From G016756615 sp035556195 (GTDB lineage: Bacteria; Pseudomonadota; Alphaproteobacteria; Rhizobiales; Rhizobiaceae): DNA of 64,000 nt. The notes below the pieces were generated by a model. That model was not told where the DNA came from. It made no database searches and saw only the letters and a list, made by a program, of their open reading frames with translations. The DNA lies in assembly GCA_035556195.1 (NCBI GenBank), contig DATMFK010000001.1, positions 141,311-205,310 of the forward strand. The letters are read 5' to 3'. Made by a program: the position numbers and the translations under genes. Positions 44,607 to 53,845 of the stretch are shown here, piece by piece (the stretch's first letter is position 1; each line of letters begins with the position of its first letter).

Positions 44607-45782
44607 ATGGACGCCGCATTGGATGCGACCGGTGGGCAATTCGAGCTCAACGAGGACCAGCGCGCCATACAGGAGATGGCGGGGGCTTTCGCCGCCGATC
44701 GTGTCGCGCCCCACGCATTGGACTGGGACAAGAACAAGCATTTCCCCGCTGACGTGATCCGCGAGACGGGTCCGCTCGGATTCGGCGGCATTTATGTACG
44801 CGACGATGTCGGCGGCTCGGCCCTCGGCCGGCTCGACGCCGTCCTGATTTTCGAGGCACTGTCCAAGGCCTGCCCGGCTTTCTCGTCCTTCATCTCGATC
44901 CACAATATGGCCGCGTGGATGATCGACACGTTCGGCAATGAGGAGCAGCGTCAGCGCTTCCTGCCGAAACTCACCTCGATGGAATGGTTGGCGAGCTATT
45001 GTCTGACCGAACCCGGTTCGGGATCGGACGCGGCCGCGCTGAAGACGCGAGCCGTTCGCAGCGGCGGCAACGGCAGCGACTACGTGCTGAACGGCGCTAA
45101 GCAATTCATCTCGGGCGCCGGGGACAGCGACGTCTATGTCGCCATGGTCAGAACCGGCGAGGACGGACCGAAGGGAATCTCCACCCTCGTGATTCCTGGG
45201 GATGCCCCCGGACTTTCCTTCGGAGCGAACGAAAGCAAGATGGGTTGGCATATGCAGTCCACCCGCCAGGTGATCTTCGAGGATTGCAAGGTCCCGGCGG
45301 AAAACCTGCTCACCGGCGAAGGGGCTGGGTTTCGCATCGCCATGGCCGGTCTCGACGGCGGCCGGCTGAACATCGCCGCCTGCTCCCTCGGCGGCGCGCA
45401 GGCTGCATTCGAAAAAGCCCTGACCTATGCCGGCGAGCGCTCGGCCTTCGGCCAGAAGATCAATCAGTTCCAGGCGCTGCAGTTCAAGCTAGCCGACATG
45501 GAGACCGAAATGCAGGCGGCGCGCCTGCTTCTGTACACCGCCGCGTCGAAGCTCGACCGCAAGGAACATGACGCCTCGAAATGGTCGGCCATGGCCAAGC
45601 GCTTCGTCACCGACAAGGGCTTCGAGATCGCCAACGACGCGCTGCAGATCCATGGCGGCTATGGCTATCTCCACGATTATGGCGTGGAAAAACTGGTCCG
45701 CGACCTGCGCGTCCATCAGATTCTCGAAGGCACCAACGAGATCATGCGCGTGATCATCGCGCGCCATCTGGTCGGCCGCTGA
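44607..45782 (+). CDS. Acyl-CoA dehydrogenase, probable isobutyryl-CoA dehydrogenase
   Basis: FAD enzyme of 391 residues. Family blocks: WLASYCLTEPGSGSDAAALK, NGAKQFISGAGDSDVYV, FGQKINQFQALQFKLADME, and near the C-terminus QIHGGYGYLHDYGVEKLVRD followed by EGTNEIMR with the catalytic Glu. The start at 44607 follows GGGAGG; the frame stays open 45 codons upstream without family resemblance. The next gene, 20 bases on, is mmsB, so this is the valine-pathway enzyme oxidising isobutyryl-CoA to methacrylyl-CoA. The substrate call depends on that neighbour. Confidence 0.88.
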   Translation: MDAALDATGGQFELNEDQRAIQEMAGAFAADRVAPHALDWDKNKHFPADVIRETGPLGFGGIYVRDDVGGSALGRLDAVLIFEALSKACPAFSSFISIHNMAAWMIDTFGNEEQRQRFLPKLTSMEWLASYCLTEPGSGSDAAALKTRAVRSGGNGSDYVLNGAKQFISGAGDSDVYVAMVRTGEDGPKGISTLVIPGDAPGLSFGANESKMGWHMQSTRQVIFEDCKVPAENLLTGEGAGFRIAMAGLDGGRLNIAACSLGGAQAAFEKALTYAGERSAFGQKINQFQALQFKLADMETEMQAARLLLYTAASKLDRKEHDASKWSAMAKRFVTDKGFEIANDALQIHGGYGYLHDYGVEKLVRDLRVHQILEGTNEIMRVIIARHLVGR

Positions 45783-45802
45783 AGCAAACCTGGAGGAAAT
45801 AA

Positions 45803-46684
45803 ATGACGACGATCGCTTTCATCGGCCTCGGCAACATGGGCAATCCCATGGCCGCGAATTTGGTCAAGGCCGGCCATACCGTCCTTGGATTCGATCTCGT
45901 GCCGGAGAACCTGGAGGTCGCCCGCGGGCATGGCGTGGCGATTGCCGCCGATGCTGGCGCTGCCGTCAAGGAAGCCGAGGTGGTCGTCACCATGCTGCCG
46001 GCCGGCAAGCATGTTCTCTCGGTCTACGAGGAGATCGCTCCGCAGGCCGCCAAGGGCGCGCTGTTCATCGATTGCTCGACGATCGACGTGGACTCCGCAC
46101 GCAAGGCCCACGCTATCGCTGCCGGCTACGGCCTGGCCTCCATCGACGCGCCCGTCTCCGGCGGCACGGGCGGTGCCGCCGCGGGAACGCTGACCTTCAT
46201 GGCCGGTGGCTCGAAGGAGGCTTTCGCCAAGGCCGAGCCGATCCTGCAGCCAATGGCCGGCAGGATCGTCCATTGCGGCGATGCCGGGGCCGGCCAGGCC
46301 GCCAAGATCTGCAACAACATGATCCTCGGGATTTCGATGATCGGCGTCGGCGAAGCGTTCGTCCTGGCCGAGAAGCTCGGGCTCTCCCATCAGGCGCTGT
46401 TCGACGTGGCGTCCACCTCTTCGGGCCAGTGCTGGTCTCTCACCACTTACTGCCCCGTACCGGGCCCCGTGCCCGCATCGCCCGCGAATCGCGACTACAA
46501 ACCCGGCTTCGCGGCGGCGCTCATGCTCAAGGATCTCAAGCTCGCCCAGGAAGCCGCGCAGGCGACCGGTGCGGCCACGCCGCTCGGGGCCGAGGCGACC
46601 CAGCTCTATGCCTTGTTCAACGCAGCCGGCCACGGCGGCACGGATTTTTCCGGTATCATCCGGTTCCTGCGCGGAGAGCGGTGA
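45803..46684 (+). CDS. mmsB: 3-hydroxyisobutyrate dehydrogenase
   Basis: NAD-dependent enzyme of 293 residues in valine breakdown, oxidising 3-hydroxyisobutyrate to methylmalonate semialdehyde. Signatures: N-terminal IAFIGLGNMGNPMAANLVKAG, the substrate loop DAPVSGGTGGAAAGTLTFM, the catalytic Lys in AGQAAKICNNM, and the C-terminal KDLKLAQEAA. It is co-transcribed with the acyl-CoA dehydrogenase. It ends the ordered gene array before a decayed 2.8-kb stretch. Confidence 0.93.
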   Translation: MTTIAFIGLGNMGNPMAANLVKAGHTVLGFDLVPENLEVARGHGVAIAADAGAAVKEAEVVVTMLPAGKHVLSVYEEIAPQAAKGALFIDCSTIDVDSARKAHAIAAGYGLASIDAPVSGGTGGAAAGTLTFMAGGSKEAFAKAEPILQPMAGRIVHCGDAGAGQAAKICNNMILGISMIGVGEAFVLAEKLGLSHQALFDVASTSSGQCWSLTTYCPVPGPVPASPANRDYKPGFAAALMLKDLKLAQEAAQATGAATPLGAEATQLYALFNAAGHGGTDFSGIIRFLRGER

Positions 46685-46790
46685 GACAGACGCATCTTTG
46701 TCCGCAGATTTGCTACGAAGTTCACATATCTCACGGGTCGTCGGTGCCTTCCAGAAAGTACCGACGGTACGCGAGAGGGCGTAGACCGGC

Positions 46791-46814
46791 GGAGAGAGAT
46801 GTCCGGCAGGACAG
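46791..46814. repeat. Fragment of family A palindromic repeat
   Basis: GGAGAGAGATGTCCGGCAGG and the next four bases match the core and outer arm of the repeats at 2959-3118 and 26325-26482, but no inverted partner is found near. It is a truncated copy. Confidence 0.6.
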
Positions 46815-46852
46815 CAAACGGCCGATACGTTGCGTAAATCTCTCAGCAGAAG

Positions 46853-46876
46853 AAAAAAACGCAAATTTAGATTTGC
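46853..46876 (-). terminator. Intrinsic terminator on the minus strand
   Basis: Read on the minus strand, GCAAAT and ATTTGC (46871-46876 and 46861-46866) pair across a CTAA loop and are followed by GTTTTTTT, a run of seven T at 46859-46853. This is one of the few T-rich terminators in this GC-rich window. It could end transcripts from the hairpin cluster or from the autotransporter remnant. Confidence 0.55.
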
Positions 46877-46897
46877 TTAAGCACTCGCTAACCGGGC

Positions 46898-47084
46898 GGT
46901 AACAATGTCCCTGTAGAAAGGACAACAAGGCGGTCATCGCAGCCGCCCACCGCTCCGGATAAGGTCTCGCGTACCGGAGCCGTTACCATCGCCGAGTGTG
47001 TTCGCGTCGGCCATGTGTTTTTGTGGCGAAGCCGTGCTTCCCCTTCGCGGGCAAGCGCGGTTTTCGCCTTTGGCCGGTTCGGCC
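46898..47084. ncRNA. Cluster of tandem hairpins, candidate structured RNA
   Basis: Five short stems follow each other: 46929-46947 (GGCGG/CCGCC), 46952-46980 (GCTCCGG/CCGGAGC, 7 bp), 46991-47011 (GCCGA/TCGGC), 47026-47048 (GCGAAG/CTTCGC) and 47072-47084 (GGCC/GGCC). An outer pair GGTAAC (46898-46903) and GTTACC (46982-46987) could enclose the first two. No open frame covers them convincingly. On the minus strand they are followed by an intrinsic terminator at 46853-46876. It could be a small RNA, a 3' untranslated region or just terminators between converging genes. I do not recognise a known RNA family. Confidence 0.3.
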
Positions 47085-47217
47085 TACCCCAGCTTAGCTA
47101 GCTCGAGGTCGCCCTGCCAGAGCGATGGACCCTGCCGCGACCTGCCGGCGATTGATTGACCCTATTTCCGCAACGCGTGGGGCGAACTGCCGTGAGCTGG
47201 GTTCCTTCGTGTCAGTC

Positions 47218-48047
47218 TCAGAACCTGATGTTGAGGTTTGCATTGAAGCCTTGTTGTTGATTGTCCGATCCGAACTGGCCTTCGTAGGAAACGCCCAGGG
47301 TCGACATTCTTGACAGCTCGACGTCGAACCCTGCCTCGATGACGGCGGCGTCCCTGGCGATCGGGCTGCCAGGTTCAGGAACGGCTCGAACGAAGCCGCC
47401 GGAATGGCAAGCTTGTGCCCGGCTTCGCCGAAGGCCTGAAAGGTGCCGGCATCATATTCGGCGCTGAAGCGGTCGGCAAAACCGCCGATCGCCACCGAGC
47501 GGCCCGCCTCTATGTCGTGCCATGCATAGGCGAGGCCGGAACGCAGGGCCAGATTGCCCCATTCAGTGCCGTAGTCGAGACTGTGATTGAGGAAGAGAAG
47601 GTTATTGTTCACGCTCGAGAATGTGCCGGTAACCGCGCCCGCGCTCTCCTTCGAAATGAGCAAAAGCGGACCGTTGACGAGGGACCAGCCATCCGACGGT
47701 GCCGGCGTAAGCAGAAGGTCGAGCGTCGCCCCGCTGATATCGACATTGCCGGTGACGATCAGTTTGCCCGTCGAGGTGGGGTGCCCTCGATCTGAAAGGA
47801 CATGGTTTACGTAGTCGCCGGCAATCGTCTGGGTCCCGATCGAGTTGCCGGGCGCGTGGGTGCCGCCGGCTTGGATCGTCACCGAGCCGATCGTGCCCTG
47901 TGCCGCCAAGCACACCACCGCACGATATGAGACATCGCCAACTAGGTAGTGGCTGTCGAGGTACGACGTCCGCTCCTTCTTTTCCACGTTCGTGACTATG
48001 CTATCCAAGGGGAGGTGAAACATCTTGAAAAACATTGTCGCGACCAA
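47218..48047 (-). pseudogene. Autotransporter remnant with internal deletions and frameshift
   Basis: The 48047 end encodes the C-terminal part of an autotransporter passenger (GGTHAPGNSIGTQTIAGDY, then GNVDISGATLDLLLTPAP and VTGTFSSVNNNLLFLNHSLD). This runs directly into the middle of the beta-barrel (GLAYAWHDIEAGRSVAIGGF, YDAGTFQAFGEAGHKL), so a stretch normally between them is gone. After FEPFLNLAA the frame is lost; in the next frame the barrel end continues, SPIARDAAVIEAGFDVELS and GVSYEGQFG, and stops after NLNIRF, the correct terminal Phe, at 47218. About a hundred barrel residues are missing at that junction too. No signal peptide is present. The protein cannot be functional. Confidence 0.8.
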
Positions 48048-48223
48048 AATTTAGGAGCATCATAGCTTTTCGATCGAGAACTTGCCGCCACATTAGAGGC
48101 CGCGCGACTGCGGGGCCGTGCGAGTTGGCATACCGGCAGTTCGGTCCGGCCCAGAGTCAAACTGACAGTCATCGGCGAACCGGGTATTCGACCCGGCGAT
48201 GCCCGCAATCTCAGGAGGTTCCA

Positions 48224-48812
48224 ATGCACACATCCTTGGCTTGTATGATTTTGCGGAACTGCTTTTGTTTGGTCCACCGCCGTAATCGGCCAAGAGGTCA
48301 AAGGAGAGTTCTCGTCTCCGAAGACCGATGAGGAGATGATTGCCAACGCTGTGTCGGCAGCTCCGGAACAGATCGGAAAAGATGCATCGGTGATCGCCTT
48401 CGATGCGAATGGAAAGGTGCGGACACTTCGGAAGGGCACGAACAACTTTACCTGCATTCCAGACGATCCAAACAACCCGGCAAACGATCCGAACTGCGTA
48501 GACGCAAACGGCCTGGAGTTCATTATGGCGTGGGTGAATAGGAGTGAGCCGCCAAAGGGCAAGGTGGGCTTCGGATACATGCTCCAAGGAGGCACTACGC
48601 CCAGCAATGTAGACCCTTTCGCAACGAAGCCGCCGGAGGGAATGAAGTGGATGCAGGAGCCACCTCACGTTATGGTTCTCAATTACGGGGGAGAAGAAGC
48701 AATTAAGGACTATCCAAGACCCGGCGAGATGGCGGACATGACACGGCCCTGGGTGATGTGGGCCGGGAGCCCTTACGAGCATCTCATGATCCCGGTCGGC
48801 GGCGCTCAATAA
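48224..48812 (+). pseudogene. Secreted hypothetical protein with frameshift in the leader
   Basis: The main frame is open to 48812 and encodes 158 residues from its first ATG at 48336, but that ATG has no spaced ribosome site. Upstream in the same frame the peptide reads FVWSTAVIGQEVKGEF, which looks like the end of a signal peptide and the mature start, with a stop just before. In the next frame, an ATG at 48224 with a perfect AGGAGG (48213-48218) begins a leader-like peptide, MHTSLACMILRNCFCL. A one-base indel near 48245-48275 would join them. The mature part contains CIPDDPNNPANDPNCVDANG and a C-terminal domain with conserved-looking aromatic residues (MWAGSPYEHLMIPVGG). Function not recognised. 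Confidence 0.5.
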
Positions 48813-49497
48813 GTTCAAGGCCGCCATTTTTTGGGAGGCAATCTTTAGCACATGCCGAGCACCAGCTTGGAAGAGCTGCTCTCATTGTACTGACAGGCTT
48901 TACCGTGGGTCCGACCATTGCTCATTGAGGAGCGCACGGCATCATTGCCGCGCGCATGGAGGCGATGAAGACCTTGCAGGAAAACGGTTGCCTCAGTCGG
49001 TTGGCGATCTGCCCGAGTCGGGTCGTCATCATCTCGAAGCTTCCGCTCGTCGGCAGCAAACCCTTCGCACAAACGAGCTTCCATATGACGCTGCCTATTT
49101 GTGTCGATCGACGCTCGCACCACCCGAAGCCCGTACGTGGCCGATTGGCGGAAGCGAGGTGCTTGGACGTGACGTAGATGGGTAACCGTGTCGCCTACAA
49201 AGGCGGATCGTCACTTGACCCTGTCAGATGGGCCGAGGGGACGGGCGTCAGCCTTCCTGACCCAGAGTGGTGGTTCTTGCTGCCGCAGACCGCAGAAGTT
49301 AGCAACGAAGTCATCCAGCTTCGTTGTCCGTCCATGCACACCGTCCCTTCAGCCGCGGCCGAAAAGTCTGGACCGATGGGCTACGACCTTCCCTTATAAA
49401 CGCAACAACGCAGCTCGTAGCGGTCGGATGCGCCTTGCCCATCGTGGTTCGCCCTCAGCCGCAACGAATCGTCAAAAATCATGATCCACATCACGCT
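48813..49497. other. Non-coding or decayed stretch
   Basis: About 685 bases without a convincing gene. Several frames of 60-100 codons are open on both strands but lack ribosome sites, biased codon use or recognisable motifs. GC content is lower than in neighbouring genes. Together with the broken genes to the left, it looks like a degraded region. No inverted-repeat ends or target duplications could be identified. Confidence 0.45.
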
Positions 49498-49908
49498 TTA
49501 GGCCTTCGGCTCGAACTGCCTATCGACCGGCGGGCGCAGGCCGTTGGCCAGCCGGTTCGTCTGGTTCGCCATCCCCACCACCGCGAGAAGTTCCATGAGC
49601 TGGGCCTCGCTGAGCCCGTTCGCTCTTGCGGCAGCCGTGTGCGAGTAGGTGCAATACTGGCAGCCATTCGTCGCCGACACCGCGATATAGATCATTTCCT
49701 TGACGAGCGGATCGAGCTCCCCCGGCGCCATCACCTGCTTCAGATCCTCCCAGGTGCGTTTCAGCAAGGCCGGATCATGCGCGAGGACTTTCCAGAAATT
49801 ATTGATCCAATCGCTTTTTCGCGTCTGCATGATGTCGTCATAGACGGCGCGGACATCATCGCCCGCCATCTCATACTCCACCAGGGGAACGATAGGCTTA
49901 CCTGTCAT
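49498..49908 (-). CDS. Carboxymuconolactone decarboxylase/AhpD-family protein
   Basis: A 136-residue AhpD-like protein. The redox motif CQYCTYSHTAAARANG has the Cys-x2-Cys and the His three residues further of peroxidase-type AhpD domains, not the lactone decarboxylase residues. The start at 49908 has GGAGGG upstream. It lies 53 bases downstream of the class III aminotransferase on the same strand. It may deal with peroxide or act as a small thiol-disulfide protein; the partner is unknown. Confidence 0.82.
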   Translation of the reverse strand: MTGKPIVPLVEYEMAGDDVRAVYDDIMQTRKSDWINNFWKVLAHDPALLKRTWEDLKQVMAPGELDPLVKEMIYIAVSATNGCQYCTYSHTAAARANGLSEAQLMELLAVVGMANQTNRLANGLRPPVDRQFEPKA

Positions 49909-49961
49909 GGAAACCCTCCAGAAGAGAACTGCAGGACGCGTGCGCGCCCTGCCCTTTGGCA

Positions 49962-51344
49962 TCAGAACTGCCGGGCGAGATCGTCCTTGGCCAGGTCGAG
50001 CGCCTTGCGAATGCGCTCGCAGGCCATGTCGATGGTGTCGCGCGTCCAGATCAGCGGCGGCGACATGATCATGGTGTCGCCGGTTGCCCTCAGCATCATG
50101 CCGTTGGCGATCGCATGGTCGCGCACGACCACCGCCGCGCTGCCCTCCGGCTCGAAACGCTGCTTCGTCGCCTTGTCCCTGACGATCTCGATCGCCCCCA
50201 TCAGGCCGATGGAACGCACCTCGCCCACGAGATCATGGTCTGCAATGCGTTCCCTGAGCGCCTGCGCGAAATAGGGGCCGGTATCGTTCTTCACGCGCTC
50301 GACGAGCCCTTCGCGCTCGATGATCTCCAGGTTCCGCAGGCCCACTGCGCAGGCCACCGGATGTCCCGAATAGGTGTAGCCGTGATAGAACTCGCCGCCT
50401 TTCTCGATGATTGTCGAGGCGATGCGGTCGCCGACGAGCAGCGCCGACAATGGCTGATAACCGGATGTCAGCGCCTTCGCGGTGGTGATTGTGTCCGGCT
50501 CGACATCGAAGGTTTGCGCTGCGAACCACGAGCCGGTGCGGCCGTAGCCGGTGATCACCTCGTCGAGCATCAACAGCACGTCGTATTTGCGGCAGATGCG
50601 CTGGATCTCCGGCCAGTAGCTTGCCGGCGGGATCTTCACGCCGCCCGCTCCCATGACCGGCTCGCCGATGAAGGCCGCGACGTTCTCTGGTCCAGCCTCC
50701 ACGATCGCATCCTCCACGGCCTTTGCCGCGCGCAGGCCGAAATCATGATCGCTTTCGCCGGGAAGCGCCAATTCATAGGAATAGGGCATCATCACATGGA
50801 CGATGTTGGGCACGGCGCCCCCAAGCTGGCCGTGCATGCCTTCCATGCCGCCCAGCGAGGCGCCCCCGACGGTCGAGCCGTGATAGGCCATGTTGCGCGA
50901 GATGATCCGGTTCTTCTGCGGCTTTCCTTCGAGCGCCCAGTAATGACGCACCAGGCGAAGGGCCGTATCGTTGGCTTCTGAGCCGGACGAGCCGTAGAAG
51001 ACCTGGTTGAGATTGGCAGGCGCGAGCGCTGCGATCTTGCCGGCGAGCAGCACCGGTGTGGGCGTGGAGCATCGGAAGAACGAATTGTAGTACGGCAATT
51101 CCTTCATCTGCTCGTAGGCCACCTCGGCGAGCTCGGTACGGCCGTAACCGACATTGACGCACCACAGGCCGGCCATTCCGTCGAGGATCTCGTTTCCTTC
51201 CGAATCGTAGATGAACGGCCCGTCGGCGCGGGTGATCATGCGCGATCCCGCGCCGCGGAGATCCTTGTGGTCGGTGAATGGATGGAGATGATGCGCGGCG
51301 TCCACCGCCTGCAGCTGCTTCAGCGAAAAATTCCGATAGGTCAT
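49962..51344 (-). CDS. Class III PLP aminotransferase (omega-amine/putrescine-pyruvate type)
   Basis: A 460-residue class III aminotransferase. The start at 51344 fits family N-termini (YRNFSLKQLQAVDAAHHLHPFTD). Visible features: GLWCVNVGYGR, cofactor phosphate loop YGSSGSEANDTALRL, the YHGSTVGGASLGG segment, Asp in LMLDEVITGYGRTG, and the PLP Lys in TTAKALTSGYQPL. This pattern is shared by putrescine- and taurine/beta-alanine-pyruvate aminotransferases. It would deaminate a terminal amine to an aldehyde in the cytoplasm. The exact amine cannot be fixed. Followed by an AhpD-like gene. Confidence 0.88.
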   Translation of the reverse strand: MTYRNFSLKQLQAVDAAHHLHPFTDHKDLRGAGSRMITRADGPFIYDSEGNEILDGMAGLWCVNVGYGRTELAEVAYEQMKELPYYNSFFRCSTPTPVLLAGKIAALAPANLNQVFYGSSGSEANDTALRLVRHYWALEGKPQKNRIISRNMAYHGSTVGGASLGGMEGMHGQLGGAVPNIVHVMMPYSYELALPGESDHDFGLRAAKAVEDAIVEAGPENVAAFIGEPVMGAGGVKIPPASYWPEIQRICRKYDVLLMLDEVITGYGRTGSWFAAQTFDVEPDTITTAKALTSGYQPLSALLVGDRIASTIIEKGGEFYHGYTYSGHPVACAVGLRNLEIIEREGLVERVKNDTGPYFAQALRERIADHDLVGEVRSIGLMGAIEIVRDKATKQRFEPEGSAAVVVRDHAIANGMMLRATGDTMIMSPPLIWTRDTIDMACERIRKALDLAKDDLARQF

Positions 51345-51624
51345 GGACTTCGTCTCTTCTGTTGAATCGATCCGGCAAGCAGCCGGGCTGAATTCACAGG
51401 TCAAGGACGGGTGGCGAATAGCCGATGCGCGCGCACAGGCGCAAAAGCTCGGCGTGCCGTGTGCGTGGCGAAGGCGTCACGGCAATGTCGAGATGGCTAG
51501 GTTGGGCGTCGAAGGCGCGCATGAGCCCACGATAGCCGAGAGCGACGGCAGGCTTCAAGCACTGGTGGCGTATCATTGCCGTGGCCGGGCCGGCGGCAGC
51601 CTCCTTTCCGGGACGGCCGCTTCA
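51345..51624. other. Intergenic region
   Basis: A 280-base gap between the MFS and aminotransferase genes, both on the minus strand. It should contain the aminotransferase promoter. No clear operator, repeat or small gene was seen. Confidence 0.35.
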
Positions 51625-52770
51625 TCAGACTTTGCCTGGTGACCGGCGCAAGTACAATAGCCCGGCCAGGACCAGGCAGAGAGCGCCGAGGGTCAGCGGC
51701 AGACCCTGAATTCCGACGGCATCCATGACGCCCCCTGCAAGCGGCGGGCCGGCTATGCCGCCGATGCCCCAGAACAGGGCAAAGGCCGCGTTGCCGGCAA
51801 TCACCATCGGTCCTGAAAACCGGCCGCCCAATTCGATCAGCGCCATCGTGTAGATGCCGAACGACACGGCACCGAGAACAAATGCGAGAGGCCAGATCAG
51901 CAGGGTGGAGAACAGAGCCGGCAGCAATGCGCACCCGCCTGCGGAGGCCATTGCGCACAGCAAGAGACCCTTCGATGGACCGATGCGTTCGGCGAGCATT
52001 CCGAGCGGAACCTGCAACGCGATGTTGCCCGCAACCAGCACGGCGAGCAACGCGGATGTCGTCGTCTCCGAACTGCCGTAGCCGCGTGCGTAGATCGATG
52101 TGAGGGAAAGGGTGGACTGCTCGAATGCGGCGGCAACCAGCACAGCGAAAAGCAGAAGTCGGGCGAGCGGCATGAAATGGATGACGGAAGGCTGCTCTTC
52201 GCCATCGTCGAATTTGGGCAACCGCCGCAGGACGAGGACAAGGCAAAGCGCGCAACCGCCGAAAGCGGCGATGCCGACCAGGAAGGGCATCCATCCTTCG
52301 CTGCCCACGATCGCCAGCGTCAACGGACCGCCCGCGAAGCCGGCCGAGACCACCGAGGTATAGACGCCCATGATCCGCCCCCGCGTGGCGGGCCGCGTAA
52401 GCATGATCAGCCAGGTCTCGCTGATCACGTAGAGCGGGTTGATCGAGAAGCCGAGCAGGAAACGCAGCGGAAACCAGAGCCACACATCCTGCGTCCAGCC
52501 GATCAGCGCCAGGAATGTCGCGCCCAGCCCGGCGCAGATCAATGCCAGCCGGCCTGCTCCGACAGCCCGCGTCAGCGGCGGAATGATCGGTGCCGACAGG
52601 ATGAAGCCGAGCGGCGTCATCGCCGCGGAAAAACCGATCAGGCTGGACGAGGTACCCTGCCCCTGCAGGATGAAGGACAACAGCGGATAAGTCAGCCCCT
52701 GCGCGATCGCGAACACCGCAACCGTCGCAATCACGCCGGCGATCACGGCCCATGACATTTTCGGAGGCAT
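51625..52770 (-). CDS. MFS transporter (YcaD/UMF-like)
   Basis: A 381-residue major facilitator with about twelve hydrophobic segments. It has a short form of the MFS loop motif (LTRPATRGRIMGVYTS between segments 4 and 5; PLGMLAERIGPSKGLLL between 8 and 9). The compact length fits the YcaD-type subgroup. The substrate is unknown. It ends 280 bases upstream of the aminotransferase start on the same strand and is probably a separate unit. Confidence 0.85.
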   Translation of the reverse strand: MPPKMSWAVIAGVIATVAVFAIAQGLTYPLLSFILQGQGTSSSLIGFSAAMTPLGFILSAPIIPPLTRAVGAGRLALICAGLGATFLALIGWTQDVWLWFPLRFLLGFSINPLYVISETWLIMLTRPATRGRIMGVYTSVVSAGFAGGPLTLAIVGSEGWMPFLVGIAAFGGCALCLVLVLRRLPKFDDGEEQPSVIHFMPLARLLLFAVLVAAAFEQSTLSLTSIYARGYGSSETTTSALLAVLVAGNIALQVPLGMLAERIGPSKGLLLCAMASAGGCALLPALFSTLLIWPLAFVLGAVSFGIYTMALIELGGRFSGPMVIAGNAAFALFWGIGGIAGPPLAGGVMDAVGIQGLPLTLGALCLVLAGLLYLRRSPGKV

Positions 52771-52868
52771 GCCCGACTCTCAGACGTTCCAACCCAACCG
52801 TCCGTCTTGCGGACCGGCAGACACGCCAGCATGCCATCGATCGCGGCGACGTCATTGAGACACGCGCG

Positions 52869-53672
52869 CTATTTCACGCTTCCAGCGGAGGCGCTGACGG
52901 CCTGGCCCTCGCGCGAGACCAATGCCAGCAGCCTTTCCGCATCGGCCGGCGCGGCACTCTTGACGTCATTGTCGAAGAAGCACCAGACCTCTCGCTTCTG
53001 TCGCCTCCACTTTGCCATGGACCGAGCCCAGTCCTCCAGCATGTCGTCGCTGTAGCTGCCGTGGTACCGGCCGGATGGTCCGTGGTTGCGAACGTATACC
53101 CAACTGGCCGTCACTTCCCGGGGAGCCGGAGCGGCTGCGTGATCGGAGATGCAAAGCGCTGCATCGTTTTCTCGAAGCAAGTCGAAGATCGACGGATCGT
53201 ACCAGCTCTCATGCCGGAACTCGAAGGTATAGCGGCGCGAAGGCGGAAGCCGCGAAACGAAGGCGGCCAGACGCTCCCTGTCGACTTTCATGCGCGGATG
53301 CAGTTGGAAAAGCACGGGGCCGAGCTTGTCACCGAGCAGGGAAAGCCTGTCGTCGAGCAATTGAAGGGAATGATCGTCGACCACGAGGCGTCGCCAATGC
53401 GTGATGAAGCGCGACGCCTTCCAGGCAAACCGGAAGTCAGACGGCGTCGATGTGGCCCAGTTCCGGACGGCCTCAGGCGTGGGGGTTCGATAGAATGGCG
53501 CGTTGAGCTCCGCTGCGTCGAAGCGCGACGCATAGAAGTCCAGCGCGTTCTTCTTTGGCAGATCGCTCGGATAGAACGGCCCCCACCAGTCCGAATAGTG
53601 CCATCCCGAGGTTCCCACCCACAGCTTTCCAGAGCTTGCGGAAGTCCCGGAGGATGATCGCGAAACAGTCAT
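52869..53672 (-). CDS. DUF72 domain protein
   Basis: A 267-residue protein of the widespread DUF72 family (TIM-barrel fold). Typical blocks: VGTSGWHYSDWWGPFYP, FDAAELNAPFYRTP, FRFAWKASRFITHWRRL, LGPVLFQLHP, FEFRHESWYD and VWCFFDNDVKSAAP. The reaction is unknown. The first 15 residues are Ser-rich and weakly conserved, so the start between 53672 and 53681 is uncertain. It is divergent from the MttB-family gene. Confidence 0.88.
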   Translation of the reverse strand: MTVSRSSSGTSASSGKLWVGTSGWHYSDWWGPFYPSDLPKKNALDFYASRFDAAELNAPFYRTPTPEAVRNWATSTPSDFRFAWKASRFITHWRRLVVDDHSLQLLDDRLSLLGDKLGPVLFQLHPRMKVDRERLAAFVSRLPPSRRYTFEFRHESWYDPSIFDLLRENDAALCISDHAAAPAPREVTASWVYVRNHGPSGRYHGSYSDDMLEDWARSMAKWRRQKREVWCFFDNDVKSAAPADAERLLALVSREGQAVSASAGSVK

Positions 53673-53845
53673 TGCCAACATTGTCCCTGTGACGTCACTC
53701 AAACGCCTGGGGAGACAGTTGGTTACCGACAGAAGCTCCGCATTCGGCCATGTCGTTTCCCCTACGCTAATGGTCGTCGCATCCGTACCGGCAGCATATC
53801 GCGCGGTCCAATATGCGGCCGACACTGCCCAGAAGGACCATTCGC

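Noticed and set aside
48845..49484. Several 60-100 codon frames on both strands
   Set aside because: No ribosome sites, no recognisable motifs, and frames overlap each other with similar coding potential, so none is supported.
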